Below are positions 25,152 through 35,901 of a stretch of DNA of 64,000 nucleotides, in pieces. Numbering within the stretch: position 1 is the first letter of the stretch; each line of letters opens with the position of its first letter. Made by a program: the position numbers and the translations under genes. Source of the stretch: Tricholoma matsutake (Eukaryota > Basidiomycota > Agaricomycetes > Agaricales > Tricholomataceae); NCBI GenBank assembly GCA_026075535.2, contig AP026540.1:10044001-10108000 (forward strand), in the 5' to 3' direction. Under the pieces are notes generated by a model. That model was not told the DNA's origin, did not search any database, and worked only from the letters and a program-made list of their open reading frames with translations.

Positions 25152-28100
25152 TTAGCGTAGGCCTAAGAACGAGCGCAAATATGTGAATTGTTTGATGTCC
25201 AGTGCTTTTGTGAATAAGTCCACAATGTTATCCTTGGTATTGACATATTGTAGCTGTAAGGCGCCGGATTGAACTTGTTCGCGAAGGAAATGGTATTTGA
25301 TATCGACGTGTTTGACCCTTGAGTGAAGCAAAGGGTCCTTGGATAGTGTCTTGGTGGCCGTGTTATCGCAAAGAATGGTCGTGGGGGAGGGCTGTGGGTA
25401 TCCTATAGCATTGAGTAGTGCACGTATCCAGATACATTCCTTCGCGGTCTCAAAAGCAGCGACGTATTCTGCTTTGCAGGAGGATACTGCAACAACTTTT
25501 TGTTTCCTGGCAGTCCAAGAAAGGGCTCCGGATCCGAGGTTGCAAGTATACCCTCCAACGCTTCGACGCGTATCAAGGCAATTGGCCCAGTCAGAGTCGC
25601 TGAATGCATGAAGGGAAATAGGATTGTCTCCACCCAGGTAGAGTTTAAGATCCCAGGTCCCCTTTAAATATTGCACTAGTCATGTTGCTGCACTCCAGTG
25701 TTCAAAAGAATAACTGTCAAGGTATTGGGATAATTGTTGTATGGCGTATGAGATGTCGGGACATGTGGAAATGGCTAGGTAAAGAAGACATCCGATGAGG
25801 GAACAATAGGGTAATTTGTTGAGTTGTGACAGATCATCTGTGGACATATTCTGTTGGTTCACATGCCGTAATTTGATACCGGGCTCAAGGGGGGCAGAAA
25901 CCAGGGTTGTGTCTCATTGGCCAAATTGGTCAACAATTTTATCAATGAGGGCAGTTTGAGAAAGCGTAACCGTGCGCAGATGTTGATCCCAGGTAACTGC
26001 TATACCAACAATGAAGCGGGCAGTGCTGAGCTCGGAGATTGTCCACACTTCACACATTTGATTTTTGAAGTGTTCATTCTCGTCCTTGGAGTCAGCAATA
26101 GACAAGTAATCATCGACATGTACCGCAGCAATAATAATACCTGTGTCCAATTTCCTGTAATAAATGCAAGACTCACAAGTAAGGCGTGTAAACCCCCAGG
26201 TAATCATTTGAGCGTTAAGGGTTTGATTCCATATCTGTCTGCTCTGTTTCATGCCGTATAACCCATGCTGAAGCTGCCAGACCCAGTCCTCACGGCCTGA
26301 CTCTTCAAAACCTTCAGGTTGTTGCATGTACTGGACCTCATCGTTGGGGAGTATCCCATAGAGGAAGGCGGTTTTGATGTCGATCTGCTGGGCATCCCAT
26401 CCCAGAGAAGTGGCTATGTGAAGCAAGATCTGCCAAGATTCCATGCGCGCAGTAGGTGAGGTCGTCTTTGTATAGTCCCTACCATATATCTGTTCAAAGC
26501 CTCGAAAAACAAGTCGAACTTTCCACCTCACAGCGTGACCACTTTCATCGTGTTTGATATGGAAAACTGGTTGGCCCCTACGAATCCGTTTACCTTGAGG
26601 TACGTCACCCCTGGGAATAAGTTTATAAACTCCCATGTCCTTTAGGGATTTCAATTCGTCCATATATCCTGCCTGCCATTGCTCCACGTCCCCTGAATTC
26701 TTTGCCTCTTCCCAAGTTTTGGGTTCATCCTCAAATTGAAGCGACTCAGGATCAAAATCTGTCATCTCCGAAATTAAGGCCTGGAGTTGATGTGCCTGAT
26801 CGCCCAGATCAAGATTGTCAAATGATTGACGTACTTCATCAATGATGTCACAATCATGATCGACGGTCAAATTGGGTATATGATTGGGATTCCCTGATCG
26901 GGCGGCAATAGTGGCAGCTCTGCGTTCATGGCGGGCTTCTTTAACTCAGGTGGCACTGTATCGAGATTCTTGAACAGCTGCTGTAGTTCTAGTGGTGGTT
27001 GGTCCACCATTCGGATGTTTCTCAGTGGGGATAGGTACGCAGGATGAGCAACGTGGGAGGGTGGGAGTAAATGTATCTTGTTTGTCTTTGATGGGGTCAT
27101 CTGACTCAGCAGTGTCCAGTGGGTGGAATGATTCATCATCCTCATTGTTGTTTGTGGGTAAGAGGGTGAAAGTGGGTTCATTCCGAGTAGGTTCCTCAAT
27201 GATGTCTTCCGAGGGTAGTGGGGCAGGTGGGATATGTCCTTCATGGCTTTCAAGGAAGCAGACGTGATAAGAACTGTGGACTTTCCTTGTGGCCCGATTA
27301 TAGCATTGGTAGGACTTGGACTTCAGGTCATATCCAATAAGTACGCATTCAATTGACCATTCAAAAATCTTTGGATTATTCTTCTTTGGGATGAGAACAA
27401 AAGCACGGCAACTGATCTCATGCATGTATGAATAATCGGGCTTGCATTCATGCCAGAGTTCCCAAGGCGTGCACCCTTGAAGTGATCGCATGGTGGTTTT
27501 GGCATGTAAATGAGAGGCCGTTAGGTAAAATTTGTCCCAAAGGTAAGCCGGTAAACCCAAATAAATTTGCATAGTGCGAGCCTTAGCCATAAGGGTATGA
27601 TGCATGCATTCGACGCGCCCAATATGGGCTGAAGTGTATGGGGCTGTAAATCATTGTTCTGTTCCCCGTGTTTTAAGCCAAGCTTCCATCTCATGAGATT
27701 TTAATTCTCCGTTGTCTGTGATGTAGATTTCAACTCTAAGTCCCGTTTCATTTTCCCAGGCTAATTCCCAAGCTTTTAGTTCAGGGAACGAGTTGTCTTT
27801 GTTACGAAGTGGTATCGACCATGGAAAAGATGTATAATCATCGACGATATCCATAACATAAGAATTTCCGGTACGAGATTTGACTCCATGTGGACCCAAT
27901 AAATCCACCCAAACTTTTTCCAACTTTCGCATCGCCTTATGACCGATCCCCTCCACACACTTCTTTGGAACCGGTGTCTTTGTCTGTTTGCCAAGAACAC
28001 AAGATTCACATTTGGGTGGTCTAGATGTGGAGACAATGGGCACACCTGTGAGTGTACCCTTTTTGGCCATATCCCAAAGGGATTGATAGTTTGCGTGGCC

Positions 28101-29687
28101 AAGATGGCAGTGCCAAGTTTCTAGATCGGAGGACTTGTGGACAGTGAATGCATGGTCAGCAGCGGCTGAGTGCAGGTTGAGTGAATATAGTTTCTTGTTG
28201 GGAAGTAGGATTCCAGGGGCAATAAGTGCTCCGGTGGATTTATCCGTGACCCAGCACGAGGAATTATCGAAATGCGCCACAGCATTTGAGTCGTTGGTGA
28301 GGGAACTGACCAAGATAAGTCGGACTACCGCATTTGGGATGTAGAGCACATTATGTAATACGATTGATGTGCCTCAAGCTATGTGTAGTCTTATGTCGCC
28401 GACTCCTATAGCAATAATGGAGGATCCCCCAACACCTTTCACAGGGCGGGGCAAGATTAGACGAAGGGTAAGGAAGTCAGCCTTGTCCGGTGAGATGTGG
28501 ACTGTTGCACCTGTATCAATAATAAAAGGAAAATTGATAAGGGAAACCTGGGAGCATCAAGTTTGGTTAAGTGGTTCGACAGTGAATGTGTCTTCCCCAG
28601 GGGTTGAGATGTTGCAGGTCCAGTCAACGGTTGTGGTCACCTCCTCCTCAATGACAAGCCAACCCTCATATTCTACCTCCTCAATCGACGCTGTGGGAAG
28701 CGGGTCACTAGCGAGTCCAGTGAATGGGGTATAAGTGTCGGGTTGGGGCTTTGCAGGTTCGGAATCCACCATAACCGTGAAGGCGCGTCTGTTAACGTCT
28801 TTCACAGTAATTGAGACCCTTGGATTAGAGTTGTATGAATTATCGACCTTCTTCCCTTTGTCCTGAGCTGCTTTCCGCGCTGCCACAGACTTTTCAATCG
28901 TCTTCCCAGCCATTCCTCCCCCTGCCTTAATGCAATATCCGGTCGAATGTCCTGTTTTCTTGCAAACGGGATTCCCGCAAATGAGTCTGTTGGATGGCTT
29001 TGTTGATTTAACATGCACAGTGAGAGCCACGGATGATCGGGAGTCCATGCGGTGGTCGTTCTCGAGAAGGGATTGTTCATTTTCCAAAAATAAGCAGATA
29101 TCCTTTGATGTGTAAGGGGATTCCTTCGTGGAGGCGGCGATGTCACAAGAAATGATGGAATGCGCATGAGGGAAATTGTCGCTGAGGGAGTTCAAAAGAG
29201 CAATACAGCAAAGGAGGTCGGGTTTAATATCCCCCATAGCAAATGCACAATCGATGAGAGTGCAAATTTTGTCAGCCGTTTCGGGAAGGGGGGTCTCGGT
29301 GGTGCACTGAATTGTGAGTGCCTGTTGTAATAATTGGACTTGACAAACTGGGCCCTCATTCTGGTGTCGTTTATGGAGTGCCTCCCAATTTACAGTTGTA
29401 TCCTTTTCCATGTCTATAAAAGGGCGTTCGGATGGAACGATGTTGGACGCAAGAAATGTGTATGCGAGATGGGAGTTGGCCTTCCAGTTGATTAACGCAT
29501 GAGTTTCGGAAGTAGCGGGTGCAGTGATTGTGCCGGTAACATATTCATAGAGACCATTTAGTGAAAGGGCGATGGTAATTTCCTTGCACCATTCTTTGTA
29601 GTTTGATTTAAGTTTGTCGAGTTTCTCACCGGAATATTGAACCGAGAGTTTGATCAGAGTAACCAAGGGAGGGCTAGATTCCATCAT
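25152..29687 (-). pseudogene. Copia gag-pol, single 1,512-codon frame with six TGA stops
   Basis: The frame runs from ATG 29687 to TAA 25152-25154 without a shift. Gag (UBN2-like) contains a CX4CX4HX4C zinc knuckle near 28930-28980. The protease active site DTG is at 28509-28517. The integrase has an H..H..C..C finger, then DIVDDY, ITDNG and a Glu (GRVE). The reverse transcriptase has HVDDY near 26100, and RNase H follows with DSDWA and CKAEY. TGA stops sit at 28557, 28374, 27651, 26946, 25914 and 25680, several at positions where Arg is expected (for example AAT-stop-LVQYLKG). One event class, CGA to TGA, explains all of them. Confidence 0.93.
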
Positions 29688-29877
29688 GTTGGGTATAGAT
29701 AGAGAAAGAAAATTGAGGTTCGAGGAGCAAGAGACCGTCTGCTAGGGGTTGAATGCACAAAGGGCAATCTGTGATCCGAAACAGGATAGTGATCAGAATT
29801 TCGATTGAAAATATGACGTAGAGTAAAACATCGAGTGGCTAGGAGATTGTCTACTGTCGCTTAAAAGTGATGGGAGT

Positions 29878-29888
29878 GGCCCATAACC
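29878..29888 (-). other. Copia primer-binding site for initiator tRNA-Met anticodon arm
   Basis: Directly next to the 5' LTR, the plus strand reads GGCCCATAACC, which equals the anticodon stem-loop of eukaryotic initiator tRNA-Met (anticodon CAT). The element RNA therefore carries its complement. Drosophila copia and yeast Ty5 prime from a cleaved initiator tRNA half at this same segment. By analogy this element probably did too. Confidence 0.7.
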
Positions 29889-30237
29889 TGTAGAGAATCA
29901 ATCCTAGATAAGAATAGACTCAGTCGATGTATAATTGACTATATACAAGCAAATAGTACCTAGATAAGAATAGACTACGGTACTATTAATAATCCTGTAT
30001 GTAAGGTTCTATGGAATGTTACTCACCTCAGTCGATGTATAATTGACTGAGGTGTCTAACTAATATTGTGGGGTATATATACTAGAAGTCATACAGGTAA
30101 CCAAAAGATGAGTATAAAGGGGACGTGCCAAAAGACTTGTTGATAATGCCGACATGCCATAAAGGGATGTTGGTGATGGGATCAAATGAACGCATCATCG
30201 GATATGACGATACCCGTTCACGGTGTATATCTCAACA
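29889..30237 (-). repeat. Copia 5' LTR
   Basis: A 349-bp copy of 24762-25110, followed on the right by the TCGGT duplication. Confidence 0.95.
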
Positions 30238-30242
30238 TCGGT

Positions 30243-32724
30243 CAGTACTCCTCACCTGCGGTATTGGCCTGGATCAAGCCCCAAGTTCCAACACAGTGGT
30301 AATTGTGAATCCCGAATCATTGCTCCATTCTCCAGCCTGGCTGTACGTCCATTGGTGCTCGAGTGGCTCTCTATCAAACTGAGCCCATTTGATGGGCATG
30401 CGGAGGCAAGGGTGGTGCACTATGAAGTGCAAAGTCAGCACCTGCGAGGCTGGATGTACTATTAAGCCAAATAGTCGGGTCCAAATCATCAATAATGCCA
30501 CGATCACCTTCTTCACCTCCAGGGAGTCCAAAGTGATACCGAACTCCCAGTTCAGAGTTGAAGCATTGCACAGGTGCTCGTGACCTCATTAACAGTAAAT
30601 GGTTGGTCAAAGTGGCAGTTAAGATATGAGCAAAAGCTCACCAGCAACATCACGGAAAGTATAGAAGTTCTCCACGTGAGTTAAATCTGTGATAGCTATG
30701 GGTTTGGCATAGTAATCTGACACCACCACGATCATGGACATCCGGGAGATTGGCGGTTATTCCCCTTCTTCATATGCAATCGCTCAACTCTGCGGGTTTA
30801 AAAATCCAACCTTGGATCTTTGACAAAGAAAATATTTCCATTTGCACCTCATACCTTCCAGCGACATGTACCTCTACAGATGTGTTTCATAGGAATTATG
30901 TTGTAACCTTGCATATTTCATGTGATCGCCTTGCCATAATCCAGTGCAAACCAACCACTTTTCACTGTCACAATATATATTGTGTCATATCCAAGAGTCT
31001 GGGTGTCCATAGAACTAATTTCGGTATGACAACAAAAGTGATGTATCTTGGTGAATATCGACGATAGATGTATAAACTTGAATGCAACCACTTCAGTCAA
31101 AATTATGTGGTTGAATCGACTTCTCAGTCAAAATGGCCGATTGTACGTATTATCTGTTGTGCTGCCGAATGAAACATTGGCTCAGGGTGGAGTATAAAAT
31201 GTCAGGATGATATGATTAGCATGAAGGATGCATACCAAGTGGGTTGAAGCCCAGAATTGCAATCGCTTTCCATTTTGACATTCATCGGGGTTAAGGCCTT
31301 AAGCTGAGCCACCCACTAAAAAAAAGATTTCAATGCTTAATCCCTTATTATTTGTGTTTCAGTTATTATTTTGTTTTCTATTTAATATTATTTTTGTTTG
31401 TTGTTTTTTATAATTATGACTATAAATAATATAAAATAGTAATTTAAATTAATATTTTAAAATATGAAAATTTAGGTAGAATTTCTTTATAAATAAAAAT
31501 TTGAACAATAAAAGAGTATAATTTATCAATAGGAAGTGCTTTTCATGTCCATTAGTACTCATCCTAAGTAGGCCAGAGGATCGATGCCCTCTCCATACCT
31601 AAAGTCTCTCCCCCTGCAGTTACTAAACCACGCGCCTTAGGTGATGTTATGCCAAAGTGCGTCAGGATCGAACTGGTGACCTCAGCGTAGAGCTCATCGA
31701 TCGATTGATCGTCTCGTTCGGGTTTGTCTGGAATATGAGACCACCTGCTATCTGCCATACAATGTGCTTGCAGACAAGAACGAATGGATATAATATCTCG
31801 AGGCGCTTGTTCCAATGATCATGACAGCAGCGCGGTAATGCTGTCAATATGGTTATCGAAAATCGGCAAACAACGCAGGGTGTTGTATTTTGAATCGTAG
31901 GATACCAGCATCTACTGGGAGGGAGCTAAAGCCCATTTGATTGGGAAATGCCATCTTGTGCTGCCTAAGTATCAATGACTGTACTTTACAACTTATCCCC
32001 CTGGAGGGTTTCTTGATATGATGGATGTATATATTAAACTGGTCCCGTGCTCTCAGACTCTAGGATATGAGGTAGGGTGTAGGGTTATTGATTTCCGAAA
32101 TATTGCTCGATGTAGCGTCCAACGCTTGTGCACAGAAAGAGAACTTACTGCTACTGTCTCTGATAGTGAAGCTTTGAAGATTTCAGATGCAGTATTTCTG
32201 GAGTGACTTACACTAATATATAGTGCTAGAAATAGGACGCTTTGGCATGTAAACCGAACATAGCACTCAGCCACAAGCGCACCCGCCACATTTACGTGTC
32301 GAAGAGGCGTCACTAGCATGGCTAGCTCATTGGAGGCAGAAGGTATGACTATCCAGCCGGCCTCTTCACTAGATCTGCATGAAAGGAAGTTATAATTAAC
32401 TCGTAACGAGAAGTGATTGCCGAAGTTGAGAAGGAGTGCGAGGGACATCGCACATACAAGGAATGGTCAAGCAAATTCCATTACAGAGATCGGTATCCAG
32501 CGAGGAAGTTTGATAGCGGTAAGTCGAACCTAGAACGTCCTTCGCGTCCACTCTGAGTGGAATTCCAGTGCTGAAATACTCAAGACAGATTCAATAATTC
32601 ACCTCATGAACATCCTATTCCCCTAGACATGATTTGGCGATGGAACACTCTATTACCGATCGAGGATTGAATGATGTGATCTGGTTGAGATTTTAAGATG
32701 ATAGGCATCAATTGTCTTCATAGT
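30243..32724. other. Gene-free stretch with an AT-rich core
   Basis: No recognisable gene is seen. Positions 31317-31545 are extremely AT-rich (long A/T runs, TATAAATAATATAAAATAG-like). Short minus frames at 31564-31815 and 32053-32448 have no recognisable domain and were not called. Confidence 0.5.
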
Positions 32725-34477
32725 TCAGATCCAGATGCCGGATGCAACAGAATGACCACAGCCATCAACATGGTCTTCATCCTCGTGCATTGACAGCCTA
32801 GACAAGCAAAGAATGGGAGGGTCCCTCGTAATTGGTGATCCATCTCTAGAAACATCTTCAAAGAAAGCGCCCTCGTCTCCCGCAGTCACATCCTCCAGGC
32901 CCTCAAACCCTTCCTCATCCCCACTGCCGTCTTTGAATTTCAAGAATCTTATGTTTTGTCCCAGGGCAGTTCTTCGGAAGAACGTAGTAGCAAATCGACT
33001 CCTACGTTCACTAAGCACTCTCAGTCCATCCTCCCAGCCATTCCTAAACGCTGAGATTACGGAGGCTCGTGTTTCTGCACTGAAACCAACAGAGCCGCCC
33101 AGAGCAGTAAGGGGACTGGCAGACAGGGATAGAAGAGAAGGAGGAGAAGGAATAATGTGAACCTTTGGAGGTAGGCCCACTCTTGTTCGATGTTGCGGAC
33201 TTTGATTGACAGCAGTGGAAGGACCGGGTGGAGGGGTCGACGCGCGCAGGGATACTGTAGCTGTTGCTAGACCCCTCCTCCCAGGCCTCGGCCTGCGGGC
33301 TTCTGGAAAAACGGACAAGTCGGAATCCTGATCGCCGATGGACGAATTATTGGAGCTTCGAGCTTCGAGCCAAGCTTTGAGCGTCTTCTCTCGTATTCTT
33401 GCTCTCTGCACACCAGCAAGAGCACATCTATTCCCTAAGGTGGTCCACCAGGTAAGGTCCTCGGACATCATTCGCCTGTCTCCCACGATAACGCAATAAT
33501 CCAGGACAAGGTGTTTAAGGTTTTCGAACCGAACGAGGAGCGCATCGATATCAGAGTCCGTGATACTGCATCTGGAGAGGTCGAGAAATTCGATGGATGG
33601 AGGTGGGGATGCGGCGTGTTTGTATGAAGTAATTAGCGGTTGGATAGTCCTCCGAGCGGGAAATTGAACTCGTAAATATTTTAGTGACAACGAAACTAAG
33701 GGTGAGTGTATAAATTGAGACAAGCTGTGATCAAATTGATGGAATATAATGGGTTGCGCGAAGCGCTTGTTTCCAGTTTTGCAATCACTGAAGGGGTCTT
33801 GGACGATCGAGATAGCAGGTAGACCGTGCGGTGAGCTTGAGGAAGGCCATGCAGAAAGAGCCGAAAGGGTCGAATCGAAGTAAGCTCCCTGAGAAGACGC
33901 ACAATTAGCCATGAGGAGGATAATAACGGGTGCAACTTGGCTCACCTTGTGAAACTGAAAGTAGTTCGCCTTGTCCCTGCTAAGGGTAGGAGCAATAGGA
34001 GTGGTAAGAAAGACTTGTATCAAACATCTTCAGCGATCCATCTTACTAGGGTCTAAACCTCAACGAAAGGTACTTGAGGCTAGGCATGTACTTGGAAAAT
34101 ATTTCCTCGAGATGTTCGGGGGCAAAGTTGGTAGGGCCAATCCGTAAACTCAAGAACTCTAGGTTTTGTAGTAAGCCAACGAGACTTACAACGACTTCGG
34201 CATCGACTGTCCACGTTTCAATGGAAAACCTGCAAATCCAGGATGAAGCCAGATCGCTGTCATTGTGCTTGTGTGGAGAGTTGGAACGAAGACGGTTGTA
34301 AAGACGAATGGCTTGGTCAGGATAGGCGATTCGGACGGAATGGAAAAGGTGGCGAAGAGGCACGGGGGAGTAAGGCACAGCTCTAGTTAACGATAGAGCC
34401 GTTTGCTGGAGGAAATAGGAGGGCACATGAAGCAGAATTGCCGAGTACAACTCAGGTGGGAGAGCATCAATTGACAT
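32725..34477 (-). CDS. F-box-like protein with leucine-rich repeat character
   Basis: Proposed exons are 34047-34477, 33946-33979 and 32725-33888 (542 residues). Introns of 67 and 57 nt have GTAAGA..TTAG and GTGAGC..CTCAG borders, and the frame is kept across both. The N-terminus (MSIDALPPELYSAILLHVP) has the LPxEL...I pattern of an F-box, which would link the protein to Skp1 of an SCF ubiquitin ligase. LRR-like stretches follow (LQNLEFLSLRIG, MPSLKYLSLRF, IEFLDLSRCSI, FENLKHLVLDYC). The last third is Ser/Pro-rich. I chose the ATG at 34477 because the frame upstream offers only non-ATG codons. The substrate is unknown, and such F-box genes are very numerous in Agaricomycetes. Confidence 0.72.
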
Positions 34478-34588
34478 GGTTGTCCGTAAGAAGTCGAGAT
34501 CCAAACAAAGTTTCCTTCAGCTATAGGGCATGGTATACAACCAGGATTACAATGTCTAGATACAAGGATGAAAGATAGCTATAACCTG

Positions 34589-35901
34589 TCAGCGATTAAA
34601 ATCCTGCCACGTCCTCTCAATTGATATGGCAGGTGACGCCGGTTGATTGATCCATAGCGAGGAAGAGGCGCCTGGACTCTCAGGAGACTCGAGGCTAATT
34701 CCTGGTAACCCTCCACGAACTTGCAGTCCTCCTGCCAGGCCACCACGCTGGAGGCCACCACCAAATATGCTTGTCCTTCGCGACTGACCCTGTGTGCCCA
34801 TTCTCATTCCAGGCTGTAAGTCCATTGCCCGCTGCAAAGGTGCCCCCCCCATCTGTTGAAATCGCTGCTGTTGTTGTGCGTCCCAATACGATGTTCGATG
34901 ACCATACATTTCACTTCCACTTGGGCCCCTTCTCGACGAGCTCGATAGGTATGTGGAATATCGTCCACTCTCCACTCGGTCCAAATCCAGACTCACCCCT
35001 GTAGCTGCCATGCTCTCCTCATCAATCCCAAGTAACCTGCGCAACGACTCATTCTCCTTCTCTAGCCTCGCGATCTCATATTCTCGCTCTAGAGCCCACT
35101 CTTGCCGACCTTCTTGACCACTATATCCACCCGCCTTTTCATCCAAAGTTTCAATGAGCTCCTCCAGTTCGCTGAGGTTGACAACACCTGCCCCATCGTA
35201 ATCTGGGTCGAGATTGATGTTTAAAGTCGGATCAGATGAGTCAGGATTCTCGCCAGCCATAGAGCGTATGAGAGCTCGGAGGTAATGGGAGAGCCGTTGT
35301 AGAGATTGGGCCATGTTGGTGGACGAAGTTAGGTCAGAAGAAAGACTATGGGAGTCGCGTGAGTGCAGAATGGCTTCGTAATGCCGTGTTAACGTCAATT
35401 CATGTTGCTGCGCTGCTAACTGATGCCTCTTGGATGTAAAAGCTGGACAATGATCCATGCGAACCACTTACAGAATGATTCCGGAATTTAGACATGATAG
35501 TCTCCAGTGTCCCCTCGTATTCTTTCAATAGCTGGCTTAGTTGCTTGTTTTCCCGAAGTAGAGTCTGGTTCTCAATGATAATCTGGGCGTTCATACGCTC
35601 CAGTTCCGACTCGAAGGTTTCTGCATTGTGGTTAATATTCGAAGCGGCTTCGTGTCCTTCGTGAGCGAAAAACCTTTTGAGATGTCGGTGTTAAACCTCC
35701 TCAGTGTAAAGCCCGAGCCAGAATTAGCAGCTTGTGTCTGCGATATAAGATATCTCAGTTAGTATTGCGAATGATAGTACAGCTGCAAACCTTAAGAGAT
35801 CCAGCTTGGGACTGGAGAGCACTAGTGATCTTCTGGTTAAGGGCGAGTTGATCACTCAATTCGTGGATGAGTTGCCATACTCTCAGAAGGTCTGAATCCA
35901 T
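34589..35901 (-). CDS. SIKE/FGFR1OP2-family coiled-coil protein (STRIPAK subunit)
   Basis: Exons are 35791-35901, 35674-35737, 35472-35620 and 34589-35428, giving 387 residues with all phases consistent. Introns are 53, 53 and 43 nt; the second has a TATTAAC branch site. Residues 90-108 ([19 protein letters not shown]) match the SIKE signature (LEEHQ..LELIMSKYR). Residues 225-244 ([19 protein letters not shown]) match its second conserved helix. Both are coiled coils. The C-terminal third is a Gly/Ser/Arg/Gln-rich extension absent from animal SIKE. The family (SCI1 in Sordaria) bridges striatin and PP2A-kinase parts of the STRIPAK complex, which in fungi controls cell fusion and fruiting. Membership is well supported; the complex role is inferred from the family. 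Confidence 0.8.

Larger units (their letters stand above)
24762..30237 (-). mobile_element. Ty1/Copia retrotransposon, 5,476 bp
   Basis: Two 349-bp LTRs flank a gag-pol read on the minus strand, with a perfect TCGGT duplication (24757-24761 and 30238-30242). The domain order gag, protease, integrase, reverse transcriptase, RNase H is the Copia order. The whole gag-pol is one frame with six TGA stops, so it is a single-ORF element that was inactivated after insertion. LTRs differ at nine sites, eight of them CpG transitions. Confidence 0.96.

Noticed and set aside
1..30237. Reading the in-frame TGA codons as recoded (selenocysteine or altered code)
   Set aside because: The host genes nearby use TGA as a normal stop (for example the ING, FIP1, BMT5, RAMP4 and RBBP4 ends). 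The elements' TGA codons sit at Arg positions, so mutation is the simpler reading.
30274..32448. Several short frames (30274-30531, 31564-31815, 32053-32448)
   Set aside because: No family resemblance, no convincing splice extension, and they overlap frames on the opposite strand.
34475..34504. Longer F-box start at 34504
   Set aside because: That codon is TTG, not ATG. The first in-frame ATG is at 34477.
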